A stretch of 64,000 nucleotides of DNA from Aphanothece saxicola GSE-SYN-MK-01-06B (GCA_019359745.1 JAHHGT010000002.1:372001-436000); one strand, 5' to 3'. Positions 43,157 to 55,506 are shown, counted from the first letter of the stretch. The notes: generated by a model from the sequence alone, not told the origin. Translations and numbers: made by a program.

Positions 43157-45991
43157 ATGCTCAAGCTGCTGCTGGGTGATCCCAATGCCCGCAAGCTGAA
43201 GCGCTACCAGCCGCTGGTGTCCGACATCAACCTGCTGGAAGAGGAGATCGAGCCGCTCAGCGACGAGGAGCTGCGGGGCCTGACGGCCGAGTTCCGCCAG
43301 AAGCTGGAGAAGCCCGAGACGGCCGCGCGCCGCAAGGCCCTGCTCGATGAGCTGCTGCCCCAGGCCTTCGCGGTGGTGCGAGAAGCCGGCAAGCGGGTGC
43401 TTGGCATGCGCCACTTCGATGTCCAGCTGATCGGCGGCATGGTGCTCCACAACGCCCAGATCGCCGAGATGAAGACCGGCGAGGGCAAGACCCTGGTCGC
43501 CACCCTGCCGGCCTACCTCAACGCCCTCACCGGCCGCGGGGTCCATGTGGTCACCGTGAACGACTACCTGGCCCGCCGCGACGCCGAGTGGATGGGCCAG
43601 ATCCACCGCTTTCTGGGGCTGAGCGTCGGTCTGATCCAGCAGGACATGAGCCCGCCGGAGCGGCGCCGCAACTACGCCTGCGACATCACCTACGCCACCA
43701 ACTCGGAACTGGGCTTCGACTACCTGCGCGACAACATGGCGAGTGACATCGCCGAGGTGGTGCAGCGCGAGTTCCAGTACTGCATCATCGACGAGGTGGA
43801 CTCGATCCTCGTTGACGAGGCCCGCACCCCCCTGATCATTTCCGGCCAGATCGAGCGGCCCCAGGAGAAGTACATGCAGGCGGCCCGGATCGCCGGCGAG
43901 CTCGTGCGTGCGGCCGAAATGGGCAAGGACGGCATTGATCCCGAGGGCGACTACGAGGTTGACGAGAAGCAGCGCAACGTCACCCTCACCGACGAGGGCT
44001 ACCAGAAGGCCGAGCAGCTGCTCGGCGTTCAGGACCTGTTCAACCCCCAGGACCCCTGGGCCCACTTCATCAACAACGCCCTCAAGGCCAAGGAGCTGTT
44101 CGTCAAGGACGTCAACTACATCGTCCGCGACGCCGAGGCGGTGATCGTCGACGAGTTCACCGGCCGGGTGATGCCGGGACGCCGCTGGAGCGACGGCCTG
44201 CACCAGGCGATCGAGGCCAAGGAGGCCCTGCCGATCCAGCCCGAGACCCAGACGCTGGCCAGCATCACCTACCAGAACTTCTTCCTGCTCTACCCCCGCC
44301 TGGCCGGCATGACCGGCACCGCCAAGACCGAGGAAGTGGAGTTCGAGAAGACCTACAAGCTGGAAGTGGCCGTGGTCCCCACCAACCGGGTCCGCTCCCG
44401 CTCCGACTGGCCCGACCAGGTGTACAAGACCGAAACGGCCAAATGGCAGGCCGTGGCCGCCGAGACCGCCCAGGTGCACAAGTCCGGTCGTCCCGTGCTG
44501 GTGGGCACCACCAGCGTGGAGAAGTCGGAGCTGCTCTCCACCCTGCTGCAGGAGCAGGCGATCCCCCACAACCTGCTCAACGCCAAGCCGGAGAACGTGG
44601 AGCGGGAGGCCGAGATCGTGGCCCAGGCGGGCCGGGCCGGCGCCGTCACGATCGCCACCAACATGGCCGGCCGAGGCACCGACATCATCCTTGGCGGCAA
44701 CAGCGACTACATGGCCCGCCTCAAGCTGCGGGAGGTGCTGCTGCCCCGGCTGGTGCGTCCCGAAGAGGGCCACCGCCCGCCGGTGCCCCTGCAGCGCTCC
44801 ACCGAAGCGCCGGCCGGCTTCGGTGGCGCCGTGGCCCCCAGCTCCAGGCCCGCCACCGAGGCCCGGGCCATCGGCAACCTCTACCCCTGCAGCCTCTCCG
44901 AAGACACGGAGAAGGCCCTCTCTGGCTTCTCCCGCGAGCTGGTGGCGGCCTGGGGCGACCGCACGCTCACCGTGCTCGAACTTGAGGACCGCATCGCCCA
45001 GGCGGCGGAGAAGGCCCCCACCGACGACCCCCAGATCCAGCGCCTGCGGGAGCTGATCGCCCAGGTGCGTGCCGAGTACGACGGGGTGGTCAAGCAGGAG
45101 GAGGGCCAGGTGCGGTCAGCCGGCGGCCTGCACGTGATCGGCACCGAGCGCCACGAATCGCGCCGCGTCGACAACCAGCTGCGGGGCCGGGCGGGCCGCC
45201 AGGGCGACCCTGGCAGCACCCGCTTCTTCCTCTCCCTCGAGGACAACCTGCTGCGCATCTTCGGCGGCGATCGGGTGGCGGGCCTGATGAATGCCTTCCG
45301 GGTGGAGGAGGACATGCCGATCGAATCGGGCATGCTGACGCGCTCCCTGGAGGGGGCCCAGAAGAAGGTGGAGACGTACTACTACGACATGCGCAAGCAG
45401 GTCTTCGAGTACGACGAGGTGATGAACAACCAGCGCAAGGCGGTGTACACCGAGCGGCGCCGGGTGCTGGAGGGAAGGGAGCTCAAACAGCAGGTGATCG
45501 GTTATGGCGAGCGCACCATCGACGACATCGTCGAGGCCTACGTGAACCCGGACCTGCCGCCCGAGGAGTGGGATCTCAGCCGCCTTGTTGAGAAGGTGAA
45601 GGAGTTCATCTACCTGCTGGCGGATTTGTCCCCTGATCAGGTGAGCGGCCTCTCGATGGAGGAGCTCAAGGCCTTCCTGCAGGAGCAGATGCGCAATGCC
45701 TACGACATCAAGGAGGGCCAGATCGAACAGATGCGCCCCGGTCTGATGCGGGAAGCGGAGCGTTTCTTCATCCTCCAGCAGATCGATACCCTCTGGCGTG
45801 AGCATCTGCAGGCCATGGAGGCCCTGCGGGAGTCGGTGGGTCTGCGGGGCTACGGTCAGAAAGATCCCCTGATCGAATACAAGAATGAGGGGTACGACAT
45901 GTTCCTGGAGATGATGACCCAGATGCGCCGCAACGTGATCTATTCGATGTTCATGTTCCAGCCCCAGGTGCCGCAGGCGGTGACGGCCTGA
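43157..45991 (+). CDS. secA: Preprotein translocase ATPase SecA
   Basis: SecA drives protein export through SecYEG. The 944-residue protein has Walker [12 protein letters not shown] near 105, [15 protein letters not shown], the [11 protein letters not shown] helicase motif and [30 protein letters not shown]. It has an insertion of about 120 residues after GGN ([11 protein letters not shown] to [13 protein letters not shown]), typical of cyanobacterial SecA. The usual C-terminal zinc motif (CxC...CH) is absent; the protein ends in [14 protein letters not shown] VapBC pair follows on the same strand. Confidence 0.97.
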   Translation: MLKLLLGDPNARKLKRYQPLVSDINLLEEEIEPLSDEELRGLTAEFRQKLEKPETAARRKALLDELLPQAFAVVREAGKRVLGMRHFDVQLIGGMVLHNAQIAEMKTGEGKTLVATLPAYLNALTGRGVHVVTVNDYLARRDAEWMGQIHRFLGLSVGLIQQDMSPPERRRNYACDITYATNSELGFDYLRDNMASDIAEVVQREFQYCIIDEVDSILVDEARTPLIISGQIERPQEKYMQAARIAGELVRAAEMGKDGIDPEGDYEVDEKQRNVTLTDEGYQKAEQLLGVQDLFNPQDPWAHFINNALKAKELFVKDVNYIVRDAEAVIVDEFTGRVMPGRRWSDGLHQAIEAKEALPIQPETQTLASITYQNFFLLYPRLAGMTGTAKTEEVEFEKTYKLEVAVVPTNRVRSRSDWPDQVYKTETAKWQAVAAETAQVHKSGRPVLVGTTSVEKSELLSTLLQEQAIPHNLLNAKPENVEREAEIVAQAGRAGAVTIATNMAGRGTDIILGGNSDYMARLKLREVLLPRLVRPEEGHRPPVPLQRSTEAPAGFGGAVAPSSRPATEARAIGNLYPCSLSEDTEKALSGFSRELVAAWGDRTLTVLELEDRIAQAAEKAPTDDPQIQRLRELIAQVRAEYDGVVKQEEGQVRSAGGLHVIGTERHESRRVDNQLRGRAGRQGDPGSTRFFLSLEDNLLRIFGGDRVAGLMNAFRVEEDMPIESGMLTRSLEGAQKKVETYYYDMRKQVFEYDEVMNNQRKAVYTERRRVLEGRELKQQVIGYGERTIDDIVEAYVNPDLPPEEWDLSRLVEKVKEFIYLLADLSPDQVSGLSMEELKAFLQEQMRNAYDIKEGQIEQMRPGLMREAERFFILQQIDTLWREHLQAMEALRESVGLRGYGQKDPLIEYKNEGYDMFLEMMTQMRRNVIYSMFMFQPQVPQAVTA

Positions 45992-46028
45992 GGATCGGTA
46001 AGGGTAGAATCTTCATCTCTTCTACCCT
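45980..46028 (+). promoter_or_regulatory. Predicted vapBC promoter and operator
   Basis: A perfect 9-bp inverted repeat (AGGGTAGAA at 46001-46009, TTCTACCCT at 46020-46028, 10-base spacer) lies between the secA stop and the antitoxin start. Its left arm contains TAGAAT (46005-46010), a good -10 element; a weak -35-like GTGACG is at 45980-45985, within the secA end. VapB-type antitoxins usually repress their own promoters at such repeats. It could also act as a weak end of the secA transcript, though no T-run follows. Confidence 0.6.
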
Positions 46029-46043
46029 GGTGGCGCCGTGGGC

Positions 46044-46313
46044 ATGAACATCAAGGATCCTGAAGTGCATGCCATGGCACGAGAGCTGGCTGCCCGCCGG
46101 TCCACCACCGTGACCAATGCGGTGCGACAGGCCCTCAGCGCCGAGCTTGAACGCAGCCAGCACGAGGAGGAAGAGATGGCCGGTGTGGTCGCGGCTCGGC
46201 ATGCACGGCTTCAGGAACTTTTACAGCGATTTCGCCAGATTCAGTGGCCGGAGGGTGTGACCAGCAAGGAGTTGCAGGACGAGCTCTATGACGACCATGG
46301 GTTGCCGGTGTGA
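46044..46313 (+). CDS. Type II antitoxin, VapB/PSK_trans_fac-like
   Basis: The 89-residue protein matches the VapB-like antitoxins of the Rv0623 type (PF07704): MNIKDPEVHAMARELAARRSTTVTNAVRQALSAELER, a ribbon-helix-helix-like DNA-binding start. The C-terminal half, with RFRQIQWPEG, likely wraps the toxin. An in-frame GTG at 46038 is an alternative start. Its TGA overlaps the toxin ATG. An inverted repeat upstream is a likely binding site. Confidence 0.85.
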   Translation: MNIKDPEVHAMARELAARRSTTVTNAVRQALSAELERSQHEEEEMAGVVAARHARLQELLQRFRQIQWPEGVTSKELQDELYDDHGLPV

Positions 46314-46705
46314 TGGTGGTGGATACCTCTGCTTTGGTGGCGATCCTCAAGGCAGAAGCAGAGGCAGCGGCCCTCCTGCACTGCTTGGGCGCGAGTCGCA
46401 ACAGCACCATCGCCATGCCCACCCTGCTGGAGGCTCAGATGGTGATGGTCAGCCAGGTTGGTGACGCCGGATTGGTTGACCTGGAACTGCTGCTCAGCCG
46501 AGCTGAGATCCGGCCCTTGGCCTTCGATGCGAACCATCTGCGCTGGGCTCTGCATGGGTGGCATCACTACGGCAAGGGTCGCCACCGGGCAGGCCTGAAC
46601 TTCGGTGATTGCTTTAGCTATGGCTTGGCCATGGCCCTGGATCGGCCCCTGTTGTTCAAGGGCGATGACTTTTCGCGCACCGATGTGAAAGTGGCCGTGT
46701 TCTGA
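46313..46705 (+). CDS. VapC-type PIN ribonuclease toxin
   Basis: The 130-residue protein is a PIN-domain ribonuclease toxin, normally held inactive by the adjacent antitoxin. The four usual acidic residues are seen in MVVDTSALVAIL, LLEAQM, FGDCFSYGLAMAL and KGDDFSRTD. The ATG at 46313 overlaps the antitoxin stop; a GTG at 46310 is also possible. The target RNA is unknown. It converges on cysE 15 bases away. Confidence 0.88.
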   Translation: MVVDTSALVAILKAEAEAAALLHCLGASRNSTIAMPTLLEAQMVMVSQVGDAGLVDLELLLSRAEIRPLAFDANHLRWALHGWHHYGKGRHRAGLNFGDCFSYGLAMALDRPLLFKGDDFSRTDVKVAVF

Positions 46706-46720
46706 AGACGCTTCGCTCCT

Positions 46721-47470
46721 TCAGTTGGGGATGCCCGGGTTGTCTCCCAGAAACTCGAGGATCTCTCGATCGCGCAGGTTCTGGGCCTTGCCGCTGCATG
46801 GCTCCTGCAGCGGCCGGCCGGCGGCCACTTCCTTCAGGCAGGCCTGCAGCCGGTTGACGTCGTTCTCCAGGCTGTCGATCCGCTCCATCAGGTTGCGGAT
46901 CACCGAGGCCTCCGCATCCGGCAGGGCGGAGTGGGCCAGGGGATCGATCCGGGCCCCCGCCTGGTGGATCACCCGGCCGGGAATGCCCACCACGGTGCTG
47001 TCGGCCCCCACGTTGCGAAGCAGCACCGAGCCGGCGCCGATGCGGGTGTTGGTGCCCACGGTGATGGCCCCCAGCACCTTGGCTCCCGCCCCCACCACCA
47101 CGTTGTCCATCAGGGTGGGGTGGCGCTTGCCGTGCTCCTTGCCGGTGCCCCCCAGGGTCACGCCCTGGTAGAGGAGGCAGTTGTCGCCGATGACGCTGGT
47201 TTCACCGATCACCACGCCCATGCCGTGGTCGATGAACACCCCACGGCCGATCCGGGCACCGGGGTGGATCTCCACCCCCGTGAACAGGCGTCCCAGCTGG
47301 CTCAGCAGCCGCGGCAGCAGGGGCAGGCCGAGGCGCCAGAGGCGGTGGCTGAGGCGGTGCAGTTCCAGGGCGTGGAAGCCCGGATAGCAGAGCAGGATCT
47401 CCAGGGTGCCCCGGGCGGCCGGATCCCTCTGCCGGATGATGGCCAGGTCGGCCCGGAGTGCATCGAGCAT
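46721..47470 (-). CDS. cysE: Serine O-acetyltransferase
   Basis: CysE makes O-acetylserine, the acceptor of sulfide in cysteine synthesis. The 249-residue protein has the N-terminal helical part and the left-handed beta-helix core: [40 protein letters not shown] and [29 protein letters not shown]. Length and motif order are normal. It lies 12 bases downstream of a GntR regulator on the same strand, so they probably form one operon and the regulator may control it. Confidence 0.95.
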   Translation of the reverse strand: MLDALRADLAIIRQRDPAARGTLEILLCYPGFHALELHRLSHRLWRLGLPLLPRLLSQLGRLFTGVEIHPGARIGRGVFIDHGMGVVIGETSVIGDNCLLYQGVTLGGTGKEHGKRHPTLMDNVVVGAGAKVLGAITVGTNTRIGAGSVLLRNVGADSTVVGIPGRVIHQAGARIDPLAHSALPDAEASVIRNLMERIDSLENDVNRLQACLKEVAAGRPLQEPCSGKAQNLRDREILEFLGDNPGIPN

Positions 47471-47482
47471 GGGTTCTGGCCC

Positions 47483-48472
47483 TCAGACTGCCAGGAGGCC
47501 GATCTCCTTGCGCAGTTGGTCAATGGTGGCGGCGCCAAGGTAGCTCTGCGCACAGTGCACCATCGGCAGGCGCATCAGCTGGGCCCGGTTCTGGCGCAGG
47601 GTCTGCTCCACCAGGGGCAGGCTGGGCTTGTCGCAGATCACATGGCTGGAGGCCCGCAGCAACGCCAGCAGGCGGCTGCTGGTGTCGGGATTGGCCGTCA
47701 TCACCAGCAGCTCATTACCTCGCATGCTGTGCAGGATCACCTCGGCGGCCCGCAGGATTCCCGGGCTGATGCTCACCAGGCCCACGCAGCTGCCGGGGCG
47801 CAGCTCCTTGAGCATGCCCAGTTCGTGGCCGAAGTCGTTGAGGTCGACCGGCACGGCCCGCACCCCGTGCACCTTGGCGATCTGCTCCACCTCCTGGAGG
47901 AAGTAGCGGCTGGTGACCACCGTTCCCTTGCTGGAGGTTTCCAGCACCGATTCGAGCTCCTCGATCGGCACCACCTCGACGGGCACCTCCAGGCTGGGCT
48001 TGAGTTCCTCGGCGATCAGGATCGAGGCGCCGATGTCCTCGCGGGAGGTGCTCACCAGCACCCGGGCGCCGCAGCGCAGCCGCCAGTCGATCTCGCGGGT
48101 GAGCAGCTCCCGCGCCTGCTGCAGGGTGCAGCCGGCATTCAGCAGGCCATCGACGCTCTGGCGCACCTCCCGGTCAATGTCCGGAAGGGCCTTGCTGCGC
48201 AGCCCCGGCGGCGGCTTGATCTCGCGCGGGTTCTGCTGGTCGCGCACATAGATCCCTGAGCCGGCCATGGCCTCCACCACGCCGTCGGTTTCGAGCTGGC
48301 GGTAGACCTTGCTGATCGTGTTGCGGTGCAGGCCTGTCTGCATGGCCAGCTGGCGGGTGCTCGGCAATCGGTGGCCCGGCGGGTAATGCCGGGCAGCGAT
48401 GGCGAAGCAGATCTGGTTGTACAGCTGGGTCGACGCCGGGATGTCGCTCTCCTGCTGAATGTGAAAACGCAC
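47483..48472 (-). CDS. GntR-family transcriptional regulator
   Basis: The 329-residue protein (GTG start at 48472) has an N-terminal winged helix of GntR type: STQLYNQICFAIAARHYPPGHRLPSTRQLAMQTGLHRNTISKVYRQLETDGVVEAM. The remaining 230 residues form a ligand-like domain with VSTSREDIGASILIAEELKP and TVVTSRYFLQEVEQIA, not the common FCD, UTRA or aminotransferase effector. It precedes cysE in the same direction. The in-frame open stretch upstream of the GTG overlaps the divergent hydrolase gene and is ignored. Confidence 0.85.
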   Translation of the reverse strand: MRFHIQQESDIPASTQLYNQICFAIAARHYPPGHRLPSTRQLAMQTGLHRNTISKVYRQLETDGVVEAMAGSGIYVRDQQNPREIKPPPGLRSKALPDIDREVRQSVDGLLNAGCTLQQARELLTREIDWRLRCGARVLVSTSREDIGASILIAEELKPSLEVPVEVVPIEELESVLETSSKGTVVTSRYFLQEVEQIAKVHGVRAVPVDLNDFGHELGMLKELRPGSCVGLVSISPGILRAAEVILHSMRGNELLVMTANPDTSSRLLALLRASSHVICDKPSLPLVEQTLRQNRAQLMRLPMVHCAQSYLGAATIDQLRKEIGLLAV

Positions 48473-48550
48473 GCCAGTGTGGCCAGGGGTTCTGGCCGCC
48501 ACCCTAAGGAGCTTTGGGCCCCGTGACAATTCCCCCGTTGTCATACGACC

Positions 48551-49363
48551 ATGTGCCGGTTGCCCTGTGCCGGTTTGTCCCCTTCCGATTCCGTCGCCTC
48601 CTGGCTGCAACTCGACCCCCGGCGGCCGGACCAGGTGCCGCTGCGCTGCTGGTGGGCCAGGCCCACCGACGCGCCGCCTCGCGGCGGCGTTCTGGTGCTG
48701 CCGGAGGTGTTTGGGATCAACGGCTGGATCCGCAGCGTCACCCAGCGGCTGGCCGAGGCGGGCTACGCGGCCCTGGCGGTGCCCCTCTATGCCCGCACCG
48801 CCCCTGAGCTGGAGCTGGGTTATGGCCCCGGCGACCTGGCCCTGGGCCGCCACCACAAGGAGCTCACCCGCACCGACCAGTTGCTGGCCGATGTGGGCCT
48901 CGCCGCCGACTGGCTGCAGCAGCAGTTGCCTGCCCCTGCCGCCGGCCTGGGTTGTGTGGGGTTCTGTTTCGGCGGCCACGTCGCCCTGCTGGCGGCCACC
49001 CTGCCCCAGGTGGCCGTCACGGTCGATTTCTACGGAGCCGGCGTCGCCTCAGGCCGCCCCGGCGGCGGTCCCGCCAGCCTGGAACTGGTGCCGTCGATCG
49101 ACGGCACGCTGCTGTGCATCTGCGGCAGCGAAGACCCCTTGATCCCGGCGGCGGATGTGGCGGCGATTGGAACAGCCCTTTCGGCCGCCAACGACGCCCG
49201 GGTTCTGGCCGCGGTCCCGGCCCAGCCCCACCGCCTGGTGCTGCTGGAGGGGGGGCACGGCTTCATGTGCTCGGCCCGGTCCGACCATCGCCCCGAGGCG
49301 GCGGCGGCAGGCTGGTCACTCCTGCTCGACAGTTTCGAGCAGGCGCTGGGGGCGCCAGGGTAA
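48551..49363 (+). CDS. Dienelactone hydrolase family protein
   Basis: The 270-residue alpha/beta hydrolase has the catalytic triad of dienelactone hydrolases: Cys in GCVGFCFGGHVAL, Asp in CGSEDPLIP, and His in EGGHGFM. A VLPEVFGINGWIRSV block, also typical, precedes them. Real substrates of cyanobacterial members are unknown. It is divergent from the GntR gene, with 78 bases between. Confidence 0.9.
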   Translation: MCRLPCAGLSPSDSVASWLQLDPRRPDQVPLRCWWARPTDAPPRGGVLVLPEVFGINGWIRSVTQRLAEAGYAALAVPLYARTAPELELGYGPGDLALGRHHKELTRTDQLLADVGLAADWLQQQLPAPAAGLGCVGFCFGGHVALLAATLPQVAVTVDFYGAGVASGRPGGGPASLELVPSIDGTLLCICGSEDPLIPAADVAAIGTALSAANDARVLAAVPAQPHRLVLLEGGHGFMCSARSDHRPEAAAAGWSLLLDSFEQALGAPG

Positions 49364-49377
49364 GCCTGTGGGCGGGA

Positions 49378-49959
49378 TCAGCTGGCCGCAGCGGCCGCCG
49401 TCTTGCCGGCCGCCTGCTTGCGCGGGCTCAGGAACATGATCATGTTGCGGCCTTCCCGCTTGGGGGGCTGCTGGATCTCGGCGTTTTCCTCGAGGTCCTT
49501 GGCCATGCGGTAGAGCAGCTGCTCGGCCAGGGCCGTGTGCTGGATCTCCCGGCCCCGGAAGATCACCGTGCACTTCACCTTGTCGCCGGATTTGAGGAAG
49601 CGCACTGCCTGACCGATCCGCACCTGGTAGTCGTGCGAGTCGATCTTGTAGCGCATCTTCACCTCCTTGACCTCGGTCTGGTGCGACTTCTTCTTGGCCT
49701 CCTTGGCCTTCTTCTCCTGTTCGAACTTGTACTTGCCGTAATCCATGATCCGGCAGACCGGCGGATCGGCCTTCTCGCTCACCAGGACCAGATCCAGCTC
49801 GCGGTCGCGGGCGACCTCAAGGGCCGCCTCTCGGGTGATGACTCCCAGTTGACTGCCGTCCGCATCCACCACACGAAGGTTGGGGTAGCTGATGCGGTCG
49901 TTGATGTTGGGCAGCTCCCGCACGGGAGCACGGCGATCAAAACGGGGACGGGGAGGCAT
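49378..49959 (-). CDS. infC: Translation initiation factor IF-3
   Basis: IF-3 keeps ribosomal subunits apart and checks the initiator codon/anticodon match. The 193-residue protein shows [30 protein letters not shown] at the N-terminus, [24 protein letters not shown] in the linker, and [23 protein letters not shown] in the C-terminal domain. Length is normal. A short Ala-rich tail closes it. The start is ATG, 20 bases from the end of miaA on the same strand. Confidence 0.96.
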   Translation of the reverse strand: MPPRPRFDRRAPVRELPNINDRISYPNLRVVDADGSQLGVITREAALEVARDRELDLVLVSEKADPPVCRIMDYGKYKFEQEKKAKEAKKKSHQTEVKEVKMRYKIDSHDYQVRIGQAVRFLKSGDKVKCTVIFRGREIQHTALAEQLLYRMAKDLEENAEIQQPPKREGRNMIMFLSPRKQAAGKTAAAAAS

Positions 49960-49979
49960 TCACAGGGGCGGTTAGCTGT

Positions 49980-50915
49980 TCACCCTAAACCGCCCGTGGC
50001 CGCTCCCATCGCCTGTTGAAGCACATCGGCCTCCGAAGCCCCGGCCGAGGCCCTATCCGTCAGCCAGAGGGGCTGGTGCTGGCGCCGGAACCAGGTGCGC
50101 TGCCGTTTGGCGTACTGCCGGGTCCGCCGCTCGGTGAGGGCGATGGCGGCGTCCCGCTCCAGGTCGCCCCGCAGCAGCCGCGCCGCTTCGCCATAACCGA
50201 TCGTGGCCAGCAACGGGCAGTCGGCGCCGAAACGTTCGATCAGCTGGGCCGTTTCCTGCACAAGTCCGCCGGCGTAGAGGGCGGCTGTTCGGCGGCCGAT
50301 GCGCTGGGGCAGGTCGGCCGGATCCAGGCCCAGCTCCAGCACCCGCCAGGGGGGAGGGCACTGCGTCTGCTGGGCTGACAGGGGCCGCCCTGTGGCATAG
50401 AGCACCTCCAGGGCCCGGATGGTGCGGACGGCGTCGGCCGGCGCGATGCGCATCGCCGCCCGGGGATCGTTCTGCTGCAGCAGCTGGTGGCACACCACCT
50501 GACCCAGGGCGGTGAACTGGTCCCGCAGGGCCGGCTGGGGCGGCACCGCCGGCGGCTGCAGGCCCGCCAGCAGGGCCTTGAGATAGAGCCCGCTTCCCCC
50601 CACCAGCAGGGCCACGCCCCGGCGCTGGTGTTCCGCCGCGATCGCGGTGCCCGCCAGGGCCGTGAACTCCTGCAGGGTGAGCGGCTGGTCGGGGTCGCTC
50701 AGATCCAGCAGTTCGTGGCGCACCCGGGCCCGCTGCTCGGGGGTGGGCTTGGCCGTGCCCACGTCCATGTGGCGGTACATCTGGCGCGAGTCCACCGACA
50801 GCACGGCCAGATCGAGGGCCTCGGCCAGCTCGATCGCCAGGGCGGTCTTGCCGCTGGCCGTCGGGCCGAGCAGGGCGATCACCAGGGGCAGATCGGCACC
50901 GGGGAGGGACGCCAC
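49980..50915 (-). CDS. miaA: tRNA dimethylallyltransferase
   Basis: MiaA adds a dimethylallyl group to A37 of tRNAs reading UNN codons. The 311-residue protein has Walker [18 protein letters not shown] near the start, [19 protein letters not shown], and [12 protein letters not shown]. The start is uncertain: a GTG at 50915 gives a normal length and begins a few residues before the P-loop. The open frame continues upstream by about 66 codons with Pro-rich, non-homologous sequence. It is upstream of infC, with gyrB divergent at 51167. Confidence 0.92.
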   Translation of the reverse strand: MASLPGADLPLVIALLGPTASGKTALAIELAEALDLAVLSVDSRQMYRHMDVGTAKPTPEQRARVRHELLDLSDPDQPLTLQEFTALAGTAIAAEHQRRGVALLVGGSGLYLKALLAGLQPPAVPPQPALRDQFTALGQVVCHQLLQQNDPRAAMRIAPADAVRTIRALEVLYATGRPLSAQQTQCPPPWRVLELGLDPADLPQRIGRRTAALYAGGLVQETAQLIERFGADCPLLATIGYGEAARLLRGDLERDAAIALTERRTRQYAKRQRTWFRRQHQPLWLTDRASAGASEADVLQQAMGAATGGLG

Positions 50916-51166
50916 GGGGGTCGGGAGCGGCGGCCGCAGGCCGGGCGCGACAGGGGGATCGGGCCATCCTGCCGGAGGTGGGATCGAGGGGTGATTGCAC
51001 CCCTGGCGCAAATCGGTTCCCAGAGGCGTCTCTGGGGCTCTCCGGGACGGCGGTGGTAGATTGGCCTTTGCGCAGCGTCCTTTGGGAGCCGCTTCGCCCC
51101 ATTGCCGCCCCACCGCCCCTGGGATTCGCCGCCCTTGTCAGCCCCCTGGGGAGAGCCCTTTTCTGA

Positions 51167-53124
<1,958 letters not shown>

Positions 53125-53125
<1 letters not shown>

Positions 53126-53460
53126 TGACCCCACGCCATCCAATGGCTGTGCCGGCCTGGCGCTGGGCCGCCCTGCTCGGGTTCGCCCTGCTGGCGCCGG
53201 CGGCCCTGCCCGCCGGCGGTGGTGATCGGCGCTTGCCGGACGTCCGCCGCCGCGAGCGCCAGGCTGAGCCCTTGCTCAGCAACGGCACCATCGGGCTCCA
53301 CTGCGCCCCCCGCTGCCAGGCGCCGGTGCTGGCGCGACTGGAAACCGGAGCCCCGCTGCGGGTGTTGCGTGAGTGGATGGAGCCCGGCGGCCGCCGATGG
53401 CTCCAGGTGGAAGCTTCCACCGCCGCCGGGCAGCCCAGCCGCGGCTGGCTGGCGGGCTGA
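53125..53460 (+). CDS. Small exported SH3-like protein
   Basis: The 111-residue protein has an N-terminal signal-like stretch (WRWAALLGFALLAPAALPAGGG) and a C-terminal half reminiscent of bacterial SH3 domains (NGTIGLHCAPRCQAPVLARLETGAPLRVLREWM, RRWLQVEAS). Such domains often bind peptidoglycan or metals. Function is unknown. Its ATG shares a base with the gyrB stop, so it is translationally coupled to gyrB. Confidence 0.65.
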
Positions 53461-53493
53461 ACTGCCGGCGCTTCGGGGTCAGGCCCTGGACGC

Positions 53494-53973
53494 TCAGGCG
53501 GCCAGGGCCTTCTCGATCGCGGCCACCAGTTCAGCCCCGTCCGGTTCCACGGCGCTCTTGAAGCGGGCCAGCACGGTGCCGTCCTTGCCGATCAGGAACT
53601 TCTCGAAGTTCCAGGCCACGTCACCGGCGGGTTCGGCCTGGGTGAGGGTGTCGTAGGGCGCCGTCTTCGAGCCGGTGGCATGCACCTTGTCGAACAGGGG
53701 AAAGTCGGCCCCGTAGGTGGTGGAGCAGAACTGCTGGATCTCGTCGAGGCTGCCCGGTTCCTGGGCGCCGAAGTCGTTGCAGGGGAAGCCGAGCACCGTG
53801 AAGCCCTGGGACCCGTAGGTCTCCTGCAGCTTCTGCAGGCCGGCGTACTGGCGTGTGAAGCCGCAGCGGCTGGCCACGTTGACGATCAGCAGCACCGTCC
53901 CTGCCCATTCGCCGAGCCGGCGCTCTTCGCCGCTGGCGCTGCGCACCACCACGTCACTCACGTTCAGCGTCAC
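53494..53973 (-). CDS. Glutathione/thioredoxin peroxidase-like protein
   Basis: The 159-residue protein belongs to the GPx family, here the Cys type that usually draws electrons from thioredoxin. It has NVASRCGFTRQYAGLQ with the peroxidatic Cys, FPCNDFGAQEPG (the usual Gln in FPCNQFG is Asp here; the second Gln is kept), and WNFEKFLIGKDG. The GTG start at 53973 gives the expected length; the frame runs upstream to overlap mgtE's 5' end, which I treat as non-coding. It reduces hydroperoxides in the cell. Confidence 0.87.
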   Translation of the reverse strand: MTLNVSDVVVRSASGEERRLGEWAGTVLLIVNVASRCGFTRQYAGLQKLQETYGSQGFTVLGFPCNDFGAQEPGSLDEIQQFCSTTYGADFPLFDKVHATGSKTAPYDTLTQAEPAGDVAWNFEKFLIGKDGTVLARFKSAVEPDGAELVAAIEKALAA

Positions 53974-54040
53974 GGATTTCTGGAGAGGGAAGGTCGCCGC
54001 GGACCCTAGCGGCTGAGCCCATACACTCGTATTCACCGGC

Positions 54041-55429
54041 ATGCGAGGAGCGATGGCTGAGGCCTCCGCCGTCGCCGAGGTGGTGGCCCGCCAGTTGGAG
54101 GGACTGCTGCAGGCGGGCAACTACGACGGCGCCAAACTGCTCCTGCAGCCCGTGCAGGCGGTGGATTCCGCTGAAGCGATCGGCACCCTGCCGCGCACGC
54201 TGCAGGCACTGGCCTTTCGGCTGCTGCCCAAGAACGAGGCGATCGAGGTCTACGAGTACCTCGATGGCTCGGTGCAGCAGAGCCTGCTGGAGCGGTTGCG
54301 CTCCGGTGAGGTGCTGGAGCTGGTGGAGGAGATGTCCCCCGACGACCGGGTGCGGCTCTTTGATGAACTGCCGGCCAAGGTGGTGCGGCGGCTGCTGGCG
54401 GAGCTCAGCCCGGCGGAGCGGCGGGTCACGGCGCAGATGCTGGGCTACGAGGCCGAAACCGCCGGGCGCCTGATGACGACGGAGTTCATCGACCTCAAGG
54501 AGTTCCACAGCGCCCAGCAGGCCCTCGACATCGTCCGCCGCCGCGCCCGCGACACGGAGACGATCTACAGCCTTTATGTGACCGACGCCTCGCGCCACCT
54601 CAGCGGCATGCTCTCGCTGCGGGATCTGGTGACGGCGGATCCGGAGGACCGGCTGGGGGATGTGATGACGCGGGAGGTGATGAGCGTCGCCACCGACACC
54701 GACCAGGAGGAGGTGGCCCGGGTGATCCAGCGCTACGACTTCCTGGCCGTGCCGGTGGTGGACCGGGAGCAGCGGTTGGTGGGGATCGTCACGGTCGACG
54801 ACGTCATCGACGTCATCCAGCAGGAGGCCACCCGCGACCTCTACGCCGCTGGCGCCGTGCAGGCCGGCGACGAGGACGACTACTTCCGCAGCAACCTGTT
54901 CACCGTGGCCCGTCGCCGGGTGGTGTGGCTGCTGGTGCTGCTGGTGGCGAACACCGGCACCTCGGCTGTGATCGCCTCCGAGCAGCTGGTGCTGAAGCAG
55001 GTGGTGCTGCTGGCGGCCTTCATCCCGCTGTTGATCGGCACCGGCGGCAACGTCGGGGCCCAGAGCTCCACCGTGGTCATCCGGGGCCTGAGCACCCAGC
55101 GGCTCCAGTCCCTGGGCCCCTGGCGCACCATCGGCCGGGAGCTGATCGCCGGGGCGCTGCTGGGCGGTCTGCTGGCGGTGGTGGTGGTGCCCTGGGCCTG
55201 GACCATGGGCGGCAGCGCGCTGGTGGCGACCTCGGCCGGCATCAGCCTGGTGGCGATCACCACCCTGGCCGCCACTGCGGGCGCGGCCCTGCCCCTGCTG
55301 TTCGACCGCCTCGGCCTGGATCCGGCCCTGATGTCGGCCCCGTTCATCACCACGGCCACCGACGTGGCCGGCGTTTTCATCTACCTCAAGACCGCCCAGC
55401 TGCTGCTGCCGAGGCTGGGAATGGGGTGA
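54041..55429 (+). CDS. mgtE: Magnesium transporter MgtE
   Basis: MgtE is a Mg2+-gated Mg2+ channel. The 462-residue protein has the N domain (about 1-130), two CBS domains (LMTTEFIDLKEF and VMTREVMSVATD, then FLAVPVVDREQRLVGIVTVDDVIDVI) and five membrane helices (about 290-462) with the pore segment PLLIGTGGNVGAQSSTVVIRGL. This is the complete family layout. The ATG at 54041 and the in-frame ATG at 54053 are both possible starts. A sigma factor gene lies 77 bases downstream. Confidence 0.96.
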   Translation: MRGAMAEASAVAEVVARQLEGLLQAGNYDGAKLLLQPVQAVDSAEAIGTLPRTLQALAFRLLPKNEAIEVYEYLDGSVQQSLLERLRSGEVLELVEEMSPDDRVRLFDELPAKVVRRLLAELSPAERRVTAQMLGYEAETAGRLMTTEFIDLKEFHSAQQALDIVRRRARDTETIYSLYVTDASRHLSGMLSLRDLVTADPEDRLGDVMTREVMSVATDTDQEEVARVIQRYDFLAVPVVDREQRLVGIVTVDDVIDVIQQEATRDLYAAGAVQAGDEDDYFRSNLFTVARRRVVWLLVLLVANTGTSAVIASEQLVLKQVVLLAAFIPLLIGTGGNVGAQSSTVVIRGLSTQRLQSLGPWRTIGRELIAGALLGGLLAVVVVPWAWTMGGSALVATSAGISLVAITTLAATAGAALPLLFDRLGLDPALMSAPFITTATDVAGVFIYLKTAQLLLPRLGMG

Positions 55430-55506
55430 CCCGGCGGATCGACGCTTTCTGAGAGGAGTTCACACTTCGTGATGTTACGCTTTACAGATAGTTATGGATC
55501 GGTTCC

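Noticed and set aside
42977-44773. A 598-codon frame opposite secA
   Set aside because: Antisense shadow; the residue pattern is the reverse of SecA codons.
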